Below, piece after piece: positions 6,219-13,808 of a stretch of DNA of 17,470 nt (within the stretch, counting starts at the first letter, position 1; every line of letters starts with the position of its first letter). The position numbers were made by a program, and so were the translations under genes. The stretch is from CAZNQW01 sp964575225 (GTDB taxonomy: Bacteria > Chloroflexota > Anaerolineae > JAAYZQ01). Location of the stretch: contig CAZNQW010000063.1 in assembly GCA_964575225.1 (NCBI GenBank), positions 1 through 17,470 of the forward strand, written 5' to 3'. The notes beneath the pieces were generated by a model that saw nothing but the letters and a program-made list of their open reading frames with translations, ran no database searches and was not told the DNA's origin.

Positions 6219-7001
6219 ATGGGCAAAATCTATGCACTCGCAAACCAAAAGGGCGGCGTCGGTAAAACGACGACGGCTGTCAATCTCGGCGCTTACCTGG
6301 CTTCGGCGGGCAGGCGGGTACTGCTGGTCGATGTGGACCCCCAGGCCAATGCCACCTCCTGCCTGGGCCTGGACCGCAAAAGCATCGAGTTTTCAACCTA
6401 TGACATTCTGTTGAACAACACGCCGCCCGAGCAGGCCATCCGGGCCACCAAGCAGGCCTACCTGGACCTCTTGCCGTCCACCACCTCTTTGGCCGGATCC
6501 GAGGTGGAACTGGTAGACGTGCCCGATCGCGAGCGCCGCCTGGGGCGAGGGCTAGAGCCTGTGGTCCATCTGTATGATTATGTCTTTCTGGACTGCCCGC
6601 CGAGCCTGGGCTTGATCACCATCAACGCTCTCACGGCGGCCAAAGATGGTGTCCTCATCCCGGTGCAGTGCGAGTATCTGGCCCTGGAGGGCCTCGGGCA
6701 ACTATTGCGGACCATCTACATGGTCCGCGACAGCCTGAATCCGAACCTGAGCATCGCCGGGGTCGTGCTGACCATGTACGACGCCCGCACCAATCTGTCC
6801 AAACAGGTGGTAGACGAAGTGCGCAAGTATTTTCCCGCCTTTGTCTTTCGCACCATTATCCCCCGCTCCGTGCGTCTGGGCGAGGCCCCGAGCTATGGAG
6901 AAACCATCCTGGATTTTGCCCCCAGCTCTGTTGGGGCGATAGCCTATCAGGCCCTGGCCCAAGAGTTCCTAACGAGGACCCAGCCGCGTGATCAGGCCTG
7001 A
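6219..7001 (+). CDS. parA: Chromosome-partitioning ATPase ParA (Soj type)
   Basis: ParA is a deviant-Walker ATPase that binds DNA non-specifically as an ATP dimer and drives segregation of ParB-parS complexes. The protein is 260 residues. The deviant Walker A motif KGGVGKTT is at 11-18, with the signature lysine K11. It is followed by LLVDVDPQANATSCLG (Walker A') and YVFLDCPPSLGLIT (Walker B). There is no N-terminal helix-turn-helix, so it is the short Soj type rather than the long plasmid type. I start at the ATG at 6219 because MGKIYALANQKGG is a normal family N-terminus and the upstream ATG at 6207 overlaps the -10 element. No ribosome-binding site precedes it. parB follows 25 nt after the stop. 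The identity is secure; origin proximity is an inference. Confidence 0.95.
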   Translation: MGKIYALANQKGGVGKTTTAVNLGAYLASAGRRVLLVDVDPQANATSCLGLDRKSIEFSTYDILLNNTPPEQAIRATKQAYLDLLPSTTSLAGSEVELVDVPDRERRLGRGLEPVVHLYDYVFLDCPPSLGLITINALTAAKDGVLIPVQCEYLALEGLGQLLRTIYMVRDSLNPNLSIAGVVLTMYDARTNLSKQVVDEVRKYFPAFVFRTIIPRSVRLGEAPSYGETILDFAPSSVGAIAYQALAQEFLTRTQPRDQA

Positions 7002-7026
7002 GTGAGTTCGATTGGGAGAAAAAGCT

Positions 7027-7878
7027 ATGAGTCGGCGACGAGGACTTGGAAAAGGCTTGGAAGCGCTGATCCCGACCTCTGAACAGACGACCGAAGGACC
7101 GGCTGAGGTGCCTGTGGCGGCCATCTCGCCCAACCCGATGCAGCCTCGCTCGACCCTCGATCCGAAGGCGCTGTCCGAGCTGACGGCGTCGATCAAAGAG
7201 CACGGCCTGATCCAACCCCTCGTCGTCACCCAGCAGGGACCCGACCGCTACCAGCTCATCGCCGGAGAGCGGCGCTGGCAGGCCGCGAAACTGGCGGGCC
7301 TGGTCACCGTACCGGTGATGGTCAAGGAAGCCACCCCGCAACAGAGCCTGGAACTGGCTCTGGTGGAAAACATCCAGCGCGCCGACCTGAACCCCCTGGA
7401 GGAAGCCTGGGCCTATCGGCAGCTTGTGGACGAGTTCAAGCTGACCCAGGAACAGGTGGCCGAACGGGTGGGCAAAAGCCGGGTCGCTGTGACCAACACC
7501 CTGCGCCTGCTCCGCCTGCCCGCCGAAGTCAAACAGGCCCTCACCGACGGCACGATCCGAGAGGGGCATGCCCGCGCTTTGCTATCGCTCCCCACGTCAG
7601 AAGCCCAGGTTGCGGCCCTGACCACGGTGATCAACAAAGATCTCAGCGTCCGCCACACGGAAGAGCTGGTCCGCCGCATGTTGGCCGAACCACCCCCTAG
7701 AAAAGCCAAAGAGCCCCCTTCGCCCGAAACCCAGGCTCTGGAACTCAGATTCCGCGAGACCTTGGGCACCAAAGTCAGCCTGTTTCGCAATCGCAAGGGC
7801 GCAGGCCGCATTATCATCCATTTTTATTCGGAAGAGGAGCTGGAAAGCCTGTACGGCGCCATCACCGGCGAAAGCTAG
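7027..7878 (+). CDS. parB: Chromosome-partitioning protein ParB (Spo0J type)
   Basis: ParB is the parS-binding CTPase that spreads on DNA near the origin and stimulates ParA. It has 283 residues, the normal chromosomal length. MSRRRGLGKGLEALIP at the N-terminus matches the ParA-stimulating region. The CTP-binding ParB/Srx domain shows NPMQPR (36-41), GERRWQA (80-86) and ENIQRADLN (114-122). A helix-turn-helix for parS recognition covers about 138-163, and a C-terminal dimerisation region ends near FYSEEELESLYGAI. I chose the ATG at 7027 because it has GGGAGA 7 nt upstream and gives the standard N-terminus; a TTG at 7012 is in frame but unlikely. It is cotranscribed with parA. I found no convincing parS site in the window by eye. 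Confidence 0.95.
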   Translation: MSRRRGLGKGLEALIPTSEQTTEGPAEVPVAAISPNPMQPRSTLDPKALSELTASIKEHGLIQPLVVTQQGPDRYQLIAGERRWQAAKLAGLVTVPVMVKEATPQQSLELALVENIQRADLNPLEEAWAYRQLVDEFKLTQEQVAERVGKSRVAVTNTLRLLRLPAEVKQALTDGTIREGHARALLSLPTSEAQVAALTTVINKDLSVRHTEELVRRMLAEPPPRKAKEPPSPETQALELRFRETLGTKVSLFRNRKGAGRIIIHFYSEEELESLYGAITGES

Positions 7879-7911
7879 CCCGCGCCGAGCCTGGCCCACA
7901 CCCCGCGCCGA
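7879..7911 (+). repeat. Short direct repeat after parB
   Basis: CCCGCGCCGA occurs at 7879-7888 and again at 7902-7911, directly after the parB stop. A GGCCC/GGGCC pair with an 18-nt loop and a following A-run also lie here, but they do not make a convincing terminator. The repeat may be chance in GC-rich DNA. Confidence 0.3.
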
Positions 7912-7929
7912 AACGGGCCCCAAAAAATC

Positions 7930-7958
7930 TTGCCGAATTGCCCGTTCCCTGGTACAAT
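7930..7958 (+). promoter_or_regulatory. rnd promoter, start-adjacent
   Basis: TTGCCG (7930-7935) and TACAAT (7953-7958) are separated by exactly 17 nt, a well-formed sigma70-type promoter. The -10 ends 7 nt before the ATG at 7966, so the predicted transcription start coincides with the first base of the start codon. This gives rnd its own promoter after parB and predicts a leaderless message. Confidence 0.7.
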
Positions 7959-7965
7959 CAACAAA

Positions 7966-9138
7966 ATGGAAAACACAGATGCCCTGCCCGCACCCATCTG
8001 GGTCGACCGACCGGCCTCTTTCCAAGCGATGTTGGAGCGCCTACAAGGCGAACCGGCCCTGGCCGTCGATACCGAATCGAATAGCTTTTATGTCTACGAA
8101 GAACAGGTCTGCCTGATCCAGATATCGGTCCCTGGCGCAGACTATTTGATCGACCCCCTCACCTTGAAGGACCTCTCGGGGCTGGGCCCCCTGCTGGCCG
8201 ATCCGGCGGTGCTCAAAGTCTTGCACGGCGCAGACTATGACCTGACCGTCCTGCACCGGGACTATCAATTTACCGTCAGCAACCTCTTTGACACCATGTG
8301 GGCCAGCCGGATTCTGGGTTGGCCCGCCCACGGTTTGGCAGCGCTGCTCCAGGAGCATTTTGGCATCACCGTCAACAAAAAGTACCAACGCGCCAATTGG
8401 GGCATTCGTCCCCTGCCCCCGGCCCAGATCGACTATGCCCGGTTGGATACCCACTATTTGTTGCGCCTGAAGGACCTGCAAGTGAAAGCGCTGCACGAGG
8501 CCAACCGTTGGGACCAGGCTCAACACCGATTTGCCCAACTGGCCCAAACCCGCTCGGTTCCAAGAGAGTTCGACCCCGAAGGATTTTGGCAGATGTCGGG
8601 AGCCCGCGATCTCGACGACGCCGGACGGGGAGTGCTGCGCGAGCTGTTCAACTTTCGCGATCACCGCGCCCGGCTTCGAAATCGGCCCCCTTTTAAAATC
8701 CTCTCGACTCGGGCGCTCCTCGCCCTCAGCGAGCAGCGGCCCCACACCCTGGATGGGTTGCGCAAGGTATCGGGGGTCCCCTCCTGGCTGGTGCAGCAAA
8801 GCGGATCGCACATGTTGGCCGCCATCGAACGGGGGGCGCAGCATCCTCTCGCCTGGGAAGACCGGCCTCGAGCGCAGAACAACCGCGAAAAGAATCAAAA
8901 CGCCCGCCCCACCCGCGAGTGTCAGGCGCGATTCGAGGCGCTCCGGGCCTGGCGAAATGTGGCAGCGGAGCAGCGAGGGGTGGAACCCGACATTGTCCTG
9001 AACAACCATACCCTGTGGGCCATTGCCCAACGGAACCCCCGCACCCTGGCCCAACTGACCGAAAATGACCTGCTGGCTGCCTGGCAGAGCGACGAGTTTG
9101 GGCAGGCCGTGCTGGGCGTGATCAAGAACCTGCACTGA
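7966..9138 (+). CDS. rnd: Ribonuclease D (DEDDy exonuclease, two HRDC domains)
   Basis: RNase D is a 3'-5' exonuclease that trims tRNA precursors and other structured RNAs in the cytoplasm. The protein has 390 residues, as usual. The exonuclease domain carries D35 and E37 in AVDTES, D92 in HGADYDL, and Y157/D161 in IDYARLDTHYLL, which is the DEDDy set. One HRDC domain covers about 210-295, ending near VPSWLVQQSGSHMLAAIERG. A basic linker with RAQNNREKNQNARPTREC separates it from a second HRDC-like region at the C-terminus, as in true RNase D. I start at the ATG at 7966, not the in-frame TTG at 7930, because the TTG lies in the -35 hexamer. No ribosome-binding site is visible. A terminator follows at 9165-9198. 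Confidence 0.93.
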   Translation: MENTDALPAPIWVDRPASFQAMLERLQGEPALAVDTESNSFYVYEEQVCLIQISVPGADYLIDPLTLKDLSGLGPLLADPAVLKVLHGADYDLTVLHRDYQFTVSNLFDTMWASRILGWPAHGLAALLQEHFGITVNKKYQRANWGIRPLPPAQIDYARLDTHYLLRLKDLQVKALHEANRWDQAQHRFAQLAQTRSVPREFDPEGFWQMSGARDLDDAGRGVLRELFNFRDHRARLRNRPPFKILSTRALLALSEQRPHTLDGLRKVSGVPSWLVQQSGSHMLAAIERGAQHPLAWEDRPRAQNNREKNQNARPTRECQARFEALRAWRNVAAEQRGVEPDIVLNNHTLWAIAQRNPRTLAQLTENDLLAAWQSDEFGQAVLGVIKNLH

Positions 9139-9164
9139 GTCCAGCCTCCACCCAGCAGCATCAA

Positions 9165-9198
9165 AAACGGGGATGAGCCGCGCAGCTCGTCCCCGTTT
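9165..9198. terminator. Bidirectional intrinsic terminator between rnd and ubiA
   Basis: A 14-bp stem with one U-G wobble and a 6-nt loop: the left arm is AAACGGGGATGAGC (9165-9178) and the right arm is GCTCGTCCCCGTTT (9185-9198). It lies between two convergent stops. Read leftward, the stem is followed by five T residues; read rightward, by TTTCTCGTCTCTTGTCTT, also T-rich. It can therefore end both rnd and the ubiA-family gene. Confidence 0.85.
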
Positions 9199-9223
9199 CT
9201 CGTCTCTTGTCTTGGGTCCAGGT

Positions 9224-10117
9224 TCAGGGACCAAAGACGTACATGATGAGTACCACCGAAATGCCAAACAAGATCACGTCCAAGAGCAAGGGGAAATCGG
9301 TGTACAACAGCATCTCCGGCGCGCCCCCCTCCCCCTTGACCTGCACCAGATATTGGTAGCGGAACACCCCATAAATCACAAAGGCGATGGTCAGCATCAT
9401 CGCGTGGTTGCTGGGCAGGTTCTCGGCCGAAAAGGTATAGAGGGAATAGGAGATCACCGTCCCCGAAATCGCCACCTGGATCATCTGATCCAGAAACCCA
9501 ATGTTGTACTCGTTCAGGATTTTGCGGTGGCTGTCGGCGCCCTCGGCCAAAAACGACAGTTCGTGCCGCCTTTTGCCTGTAGCCAGGATCAGTGCCAAAA
9601 AGATGGTGAACACATAGAGCCAGGGCGAAAAACGCTCCGCGTTGGCGATCACGCCGCCGGCCGCCACCCGCAACAGGAATCCGGCAGCCACCACCATTAC
9701 ATCGATGATCACCACGTGCTTGAGCGCAAAGGAATAGGCCAGGTTCAAGAGCAAGTAGCCCAGCACGATGAGGCCAAAGAAAAAATCCAACCAGAAGGAT
9801 AACGGCAAGCAGACGACCAGGATGGCGACGGCCGACACCACTGCAAACCAGGGCGTGAGCTGTCCCGAGGGCAGCGCGCGGCGGCGCTTTTTGGGGTGTT
9901 GCTTGTCCTTTTCGATATCGGCCAGGTCGTTGATGATATAGACCGTGCTGGAGATCATGCAGAACAGAATGAACGCCGCGATCGTCCGCAGCAGCAGATC
10001 CAGATCCAACAGCTTTTGATCAAAGACCAGCACCACAAAGACAAAGCCGTTCTTGATCCATTGCCTGGGCCGCAGGGTCCTCAGCAAGCCGTACACATTC
10101 ATAAAGAGAAATTGCAT
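9224..10117 (-). CDS. UbiA-family decaprenyl-phosphate phosphoribosyltransferase-like protein
   Basis: UbiA-superfamily integral membrane prenyltransferase of 297 residues. It most resembles the DPPR-synthase group (Mycobacterium Rv3806c/UbiA), which joins 5-phosphoribosyl pyrophosphate to a polyprenyl phosphate, the first step toward lipid-linked pentofuranose donors. Evidence: LRPRQWIKN near 15-23 and the Mg-binding motif N63-D64-xx-D67-xxx-D71-xx-H74-P75, followed by KKRRRALPSGQL; then LNEYNIGFLDQ in the second loop. About eight to nine hydrophobic segments follow. I chose the ATG at 10117 because AGGTGG lies 5 nt upstream; a GTG at 10126 is also in frame. It has its own promoter and a leader of about 84 nt, and it converges on rnd. 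Other UbiA activities (quinone or heme prenyl transfer) are possible, but the motif context favours DPPR synthase. Confidence 0.82.
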   Translation of the reverse strand: MQFLFMNVYGLLRTLRPRQWIKNGFVFVVLVFDQKLLDLDLLLRTIAAFILFCMISSTVYIINDLADIEKDKQHPKKRRRALPSGQLTPWFAVVSAVAILVVCLPLSFWLDFFFGLIVLGYLLLNLAYSFALKHVVIIDVMVVAAGFLLRVAAGGVIANAERFSPWLYVFTIFLALILATGKRRHELSFLAEGADSHRKILNEYNIGFLDQMIQVAISGTVISYSLYTFSAENLPSNHAMMLTIAFVIYGVFRYQYLVQVKGEGGAPEMLLYTDFPLLLDVILFGISVVLIMYVFGP

Positions 10118-10207
10118 GACGCCCACCTACGCTTGGGGTATCCCCTGACACCATACGGCCCTTTGCCCGGCGCTCTCTGCCTGCCAAAACCTGGCCGCTG
10201 ATAGCAG

Positions 10208-10236
10208 ATAATACCCGATTCTGCACGCCCCGTCAA
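10208..10236 (-). promoter_or_regulatory. Promoter of the ubiA-family gene
   Basis: On the minus strand TTGACG (10236-10231) and TATTAT (10213-10208) are separated by 17 nt, matching the consensus at 5 of 6 in each hexamer. Transcription should begin near 10201, leaving about 84 nt before the ATG at 10117. The leader contains a small GGGG-ATA-CCCC hairpin shortly before the AGGTGG ribosome-binding site. Confidence 0.7.
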
Positions 10237-10258
10237 CTTTGAACCCCCTGGCTGAGTC

Positions 10259-10287
10259 TTGACTTTTCGCCTGCTTGCGGGTATTCT
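10259..10287 (+). promoter_or_regulatory. tlyA promoter, start-adjacent
   Basis: TTGACT (10259-10264) and TATTCT (10282-10287) have a 17-nt spacer. The expected transcription start near 10294 is just before the ATG at 10297, so the message is predicted to be leaderless. It lies back to back with the ubiA-family promoter: the two -35 elements are 22 bp apart. Confidence 0.65.
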
Positions 10288-10296
10288 ATGCCTGTC

Positions 10297-11073
10297 ATGA
10301 AAGCTCGCAAGGAAAGGCTCGACGTCTTGGTCGCCGAACGGGGATTGGCCGAAAGCCGGCAACAGGCGCAGCGGTTGATCATGGTCGGGCGCGTGCGCGT
10401 GGACGACCGCCCGGTGGACAAGCCGGGGATGCGGGTGCCCATCGCGGCGGATATTGTCGTGGAAGGCAGCCTGCCCTACGTCAGCCGTGGGGGGTACAAG
10501 CTCGCCGCCGCGCTGGAGGCCTTTCAGCTCGACGTGCGAGATTGGGTCGTGGCCGACGTGGGCGCCTCGACGGGGGGCTTTACCGATTGCCTGTTGCAGC
10601 GCGGCGCAGGGCGCCTCTATGCCATCGATGTGGGCTATGGCCAGTTGGCCTGGAAACTGCAACAGGATCCCCGGGTCGTGATCATGGATCGCACCAATGC
10701 CCGCTATCTGGAAGCGCTGCCCGAGCCAGTGGACCTAGTGACCGTAGACGCCTCCTTTATTTCGCTCAAGCTGATCGTGCCGATGGCCACCCGCTGGCTC
10801 AAGCCCGGGGCGCCCATGGTCACGCTGATCAAACCCCAGTTTGAGGCAGGGCGGAGCCGCGTCAAGGGCGGCGTCGTCCAGGATCCAGCGGTCCATCAGG
10901 CCGTGTTGGAGGATCTGATCGATTGGGCCACCAGCCAGGGAATGGGCCTCCTGGGGCTGATCCGGTCGCCCATCACCGGCCCTGCCGGCAATGTGGAATT
11001 TCTGGCCCATTGGCAACCCGGGGAATCCAGTCCGGGGCCCATCGCCCCGATGATTCAGGCATGTATCGAATGA
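10297..11073 (+). CDS. tlyA: TlyA-family rRNA (cytidine-2'-O)-methyltransferase
   Basis: TlyA methylates ribose 2'-OH of cytidines in rRNA (C1409 of 16S and/or C1920 of 23S, E. coli numbering); loss gives capreomycin resistance in mycobacteria. The protein has 258 residues. An N-terminal S4 RNA-binding domain (about 6-60) is followed by YVSRGGYKLAAALE and an FtsJ-like methyltransferase fold. The SAM motif DVGASTGGFTD starts at 87. Likely catalytic residues are K68, D151 (TVDASFISL) and K179 (LIKPQFE), with a glutamate in GNVEFLAHW, giving a K-D-K-E set. Older annotations call this family haemolysin. I start at the ATG at 10297; the ATG at 10288 directly abuts the -10 element. It heads a tightly packed rightward gene series. 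Confidence 0.92.
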   Translation: MKARKERLDVLVAERGLAESRQQAQRLIMVGRVRVDDRPVDKPGMRVPIAADIVVEGSLPYVSRGGYKLAAALEAFQLDVRDWVVADVGASTGGFTDCLLQRGAGRLYAIDVGYGQLAWKLQQDPRVVIMDRTNARYLEALPEPVDLVTVDASFISLKLIVPMATRWLKPGAPMVTLIKPQFEAGRSRVKGGVVQDPAVHQAVLEDLIDWATSQGMGLLGLIRSPITGPAGNVEFLAHWQPGESSPGPIAPMIQACIE

Positions 11074-11083
11074 GCAACCGCCC

Positions 11084-12223
11084 ATGAACCTGACATTCCT
11101 GTCGTCCGCCCGTTTCAAACGAATGGTGCTGTGGTTCGCGGGGAGCGTGATTGTGCTGTCCATGCTCTTTGCCGCGAGTTCGGTGCTCCTGCCCTTTATT
11201 CTGGGTATGGTCGCCGCCTATCTCCTCCTGCCTCTGGTCCGCTGGCTCGATGCCCACATGCCCCCTCCCCTTCGCGGTCGCCGGTCGGGGCGGGCCGTGG
11301 CCATCCTGCTGACCTACCTGCTTTTTCTCGTGCTGTTTGCCGGCATTCTCGCCTTTGTCGTGCCTGTGCTGGGGGGACAGGTGAGTTCCTTTGTCGAGCG
11401 CATCCCCTACCTATCCACCCGGTTGGAAAAGCTGCTGGAAGACGGCCTGGCCTGGTATCGGACCAACATCCCCGAGACCTGGAAACAGGATATTGAAGCC
11501 ACCGTGGGCGACATTGCCCAGGGAGGGTTGAACCAACTCAAAAACGGGCTGATCGCCATGCTGCGCACGGTGTTCAGCTCGCTCAACTTTATCGTGGGCC
11601 TGGTCATCATCCCCTTCTGGCTCTTTTACATCCTGCAAGATGAGAGCGCCGTCTCTAAAGGGCTGTTCAAGCTGCTCCATCCCGAGATCCGTGAGGACGT
11701 CCAAAGCCTGGCAGGCTTGATCGACGACGTGCTCAGCGCCTACGTGCGCGGCCAACTGCTGCTGTGCCTGTTTGTCGGCCTATTGGCCACGGCATCGCTG
11801 ATGCTTATCGGCGTGCCCTTTGCGCCGGTGTTGGGCGTGATCGCGGGCGTGTTCGAAGTGCTGCCCAACATCGGCCCGTTTCTCGGCGCCATCCCGGCCC
11901 TGCTGGTGGCGCTGGCCACCGAGCCGGTGTCGGCCATCTGGGTGGCGGTCGCTTTTCTGGCCATACAAATGGTGGAGAACACCGTTCTGGTACCTCGTAT
12001 CACAGGCAAGAGCGTCCAACTGCAACCGGCGCTGGTCATGATCGTGCTGGTCGTCGGAGGGCATCTAGCCGGTTTCTGGGGCATGTTGCTCGCCGTGCCG
12101 ATCACAGCCGCCATCCGAGACGTCTTTCTCTACCTCTACCTGCGGCTGCTGGACACACCCCTTTCGCCTGCCGAAGCGGTGGCCCGTATTCGGTCCAAAG
12201 TCGAAGTGGTTATGGAAGCCTGA
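11084..12223 (+). CDS. AI-2E family transporter (PF01594 type)
   Basis: Multi-pass inner-membrane protein of 379 residues with the family's layout. Two N-terminal hydrophobic segments (about 17-50, with LLPFILGMVAAYLLLPLVRWL) are followed by a third segment, then a soluble middle region (about 100-160, with VERIPYLSTRLEKLLEDGL). The C-terminal half is a bundle of segments with VGLVIIPFWLFYILQDE, DDVLSAYVRGQLLLCLFVGLL and GVFEVLPNIGPFLGAIPALLVAL. Family members export diverse small molecules or ions; the AI-2 name comes from E. coli TqsA and should not be taken as the substrate here. It begins 10 nt after tlyA and has no clear ribosome-binding site, so translational coupling is likely. Confidence 0.88.
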   Translation: MNLTFLSSARFKRMVLWFAGSVIVLSMLFAASSVLLPFILGMVAAYLLLPLVRWLDAHMPPPLRGRRSGRAVAILLTYLLFLVLFAGILAFVVPVLGGQVSSFVERIPYLSTRLEKLLEDGLAWYRTNIPETWKQDIEATVGDIAQGGLNQLKNGLIAMLRTVFSSLNFIVGLVIIPFWLFYILQDESAVSKGLFKLLHPEIREDVQSLAGLIDDVLSAYVRGQLLLCLFVGLLATASLMLIGVPFAPVLGVIAGVFEVLPNIGPFLGAIPALLVALATEPVSAIWVAVAFLAIQMVENTVLVPRITGKSVQLQPALVMIVLVVGGHLAGFWGMLLAVPITAAIRDVFLYLYLRLLDTPLSPAEAVARIRSKVEVVMEA

Positions 12224-12226
12224 GCC

Positions 12227-13807
12227 ATGCCCGGGAAAAAGTGGATGGATCTGTACGGGCTTCTCGTTCTCCTACTTGCCGTCTTTGCCGTCGCGCCCTT
12301 GACCTACCCCGGATTCTTTGAGGTAGAGAGCGGCTACGTGCCGTCCTTCCACGTCCAGCACCTTGGTCAAGACCCGCAGCAGGCAGGGATCTATGCCCCC
12401 CTTGCCGGCGAAGACCGATTGCCCTACCTGCTGGCCCGGCCCTTTTTGCAGTTCACAGGCAGTGGCATTCAGGCCATCAAGTGGGGTTATGGGCTGGCCT
12501 TTGCCCTGGGCGCCCTGGCGGTCTATGCCTGGACGCGCCACTGGTTGGGGTCCCGGGGAGCCGTCCTGACGGCCGTCGTCTATACCTACCTTCCCTGGCA
12601 CCTCCACACCGTCTATGGGCGGGGCGCCTATGCCGAAAGTTGGCTGTGGGCGCTCTGGCCCGCGATCCTGTGGTCCATCGACCGGCTGGCGGAGCGCCGT
12701 CCCCTCTCCCGGCTCACCGGCTCGATCGTGGGATTGGCCGCGATGGCGGGCGCCTTTTGGACCCACCCCGGCCTGACAGCGATCTCGACCCCGGTGTTCG
12801 TCGCCTACAATGCCGTCGTCAACCAACGGGGGCGCCGACGGGCGCGCCAAAGGGCGCTTCTGCTTGTTCTATCGCTGGGGCTGCTCCTGGCGGCGCTTCG
12901 GATCCTGGCTCCAGATGTGTCGGGGCCATCTTTTGCCGACTCGTTCCTGGCGCCCTTTCAGCTTCTGTCGGCTGCCTGGGGTCCGGCATCCTCCTACCAA
13001 CTCGGTGTAGCCAGCGTGGGGCTCACCCTCGTTGCCGCCGCCTTGTGGATTGCCCGCCGAGAGGAATCGGTTGCCGAGCCCGGCAAAGACCCAAGCACGA
13101 CAACCAACCTGCCGTTGAATCGCGCCTTTCTATTTTGGGGGATCGTGCTGGCGGCGATCCTCTTTCTGACCCTGCCGCTTTCGGCGGCCCTGTGGAAACT
13201 GACAGCCTTTGAGCGGTTCGTCGCCCACCCCTGGCAAATCCTAGCGCTCGCCGGCCTGCCCCTGGCCTACCTGTCCGGCATGGTGCTTCGCACCAGCCGC
13301 CCCCTGGCCCAAACATCAGCCTGGGCAGGGTTGATCGCCTTGGTGATCCTGGCCAGTTACCCCTATCTGGCGCCCTCGTTTACCCAGGTCGATCCCGGCC
13401 CGGAACCGGCCGCCTTTTTCCGGCCCGCGGCCGAAAGAGCGCCCACCCTGGCGCTCTTGGACTATCAGGTGGCGCCAGCCACCGAGATCACGCCCACACT
13501 GGTGTTGACCCTGACCTGGCAGACCACCCAGCCCATCGCCGAGGATTACACGGTCTTTGTCCACGCCCTGACCGGGGATGAGGCCAAGCTGGCCCAACGC
13601 GACGCCCAACCCTGCGACGGCGAATGCCCGACCACCACTTGGCGCCCTGGCGAGATTATCGTCGACCGCCACGAACTCGTCCTGGACGGCCCGGCGGTCT
13701 CCAGCATCCACCATTTGGCCGTGGGGCTGTATCTGCTGGATACGGGCGAGCGGGTGGCCATCGCCGGGCGAGACGAGCCGGTTCTCAGACTACAGGTTGG
13801 GGAATAG
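12227..13807 (+). CDS. GT-C-like multi-membrane protein, diverged paralogue
   Basis: A 526-residue membrane protein with about nine to ten hydrophobic segments (residues about 9-385) and a soluble C-terminal domain (about 390-526) of beta-rich appearance: LVLTLTWQTTQPIAEDYTVFVHAL, then LAVGLYLLDTGERVAIAG. It is related to the next two genes (WGYGLAFALGALAVYAWTRHWLG, YTYLPWHLHTVYGRGAYAESWLWALWPAILW, HPWQILALAGLPLAYLSGM). It lacks their DAHD motif; the equivalent loop reads FFEVESGYVPSFH. It also lacks the GYGYP loop and the C-terminal YPGW module. Two cysteines (PCDGEC) lie in the soluble domain. It may be a non-catalytic partner or use other residues. The ATG at 12227 is 3 nt after the AI-2E gene stop; an ATG at 12245 is also possible. 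Confidence 0.75.
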   Translation: MPGKKWMDLYGLLVLLLAVFAVAPLTYPGFFEVESGYVPSFHVQHLGQDPQQAGIYAPLAGEDRLPYLLARPFLQFTGSGIQAIKWGYGLAFALGALAVYAWTRHWLGSRGAVLTAVVYTYLPWHLHTVYGRGAYAESWLWALWPAILWSIDRLAERRPLSRLTGSIVGLAAMAGAFWTHPGLTAISTPVFVAYNAVVNQRGRRRARQRALLLVLSLGLLLAALRILAPDVSGPSFADSFLAPFQLLSAAWGPASSYQLGVASVGLTLVAAALWIARREESVAEPGKDPSTTTNLPLNRAFLFWGIVLAAILFLTLPLSAALWKLTAFERFVAHPWQILALAGLPLAYLSGMVLRTSRPLAQTSAWAGLIALVILASYPYLAPSFTQVDPGPEPAAFFRPAAERAPTLALLDYQVAPATEITPTLVLTLTWQTTQPIAEDYTVFVHALTGDEAKLAQRDAQPCDGECPTTTWRPGEIIVDRHELVLDGPAVSSIHHLAVGLYLLDTGERVAIAGRDEPVLRLQVGE

Positions 13808-13808
13808 C

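Noticed and set aside
9711..9722. CACGTG core as a possible parS site
   Set aside because: CACGTG here and near 2843 lacks the symmetrical flanks of parS (TGTTCCACGTGAAACA-like) and lies inside coding sequence; chance occurrence is likely.
13578..13808. Upstream extension of paralogue 2 by 77 codons
   Set aside because: The extension overlaps the previous gene in another frame and gives a non-membrane, low-complexity N-terminus. The ATG at 13809 has GGGGA upstream and yields the N-terminus that aligns with paralogue 3.
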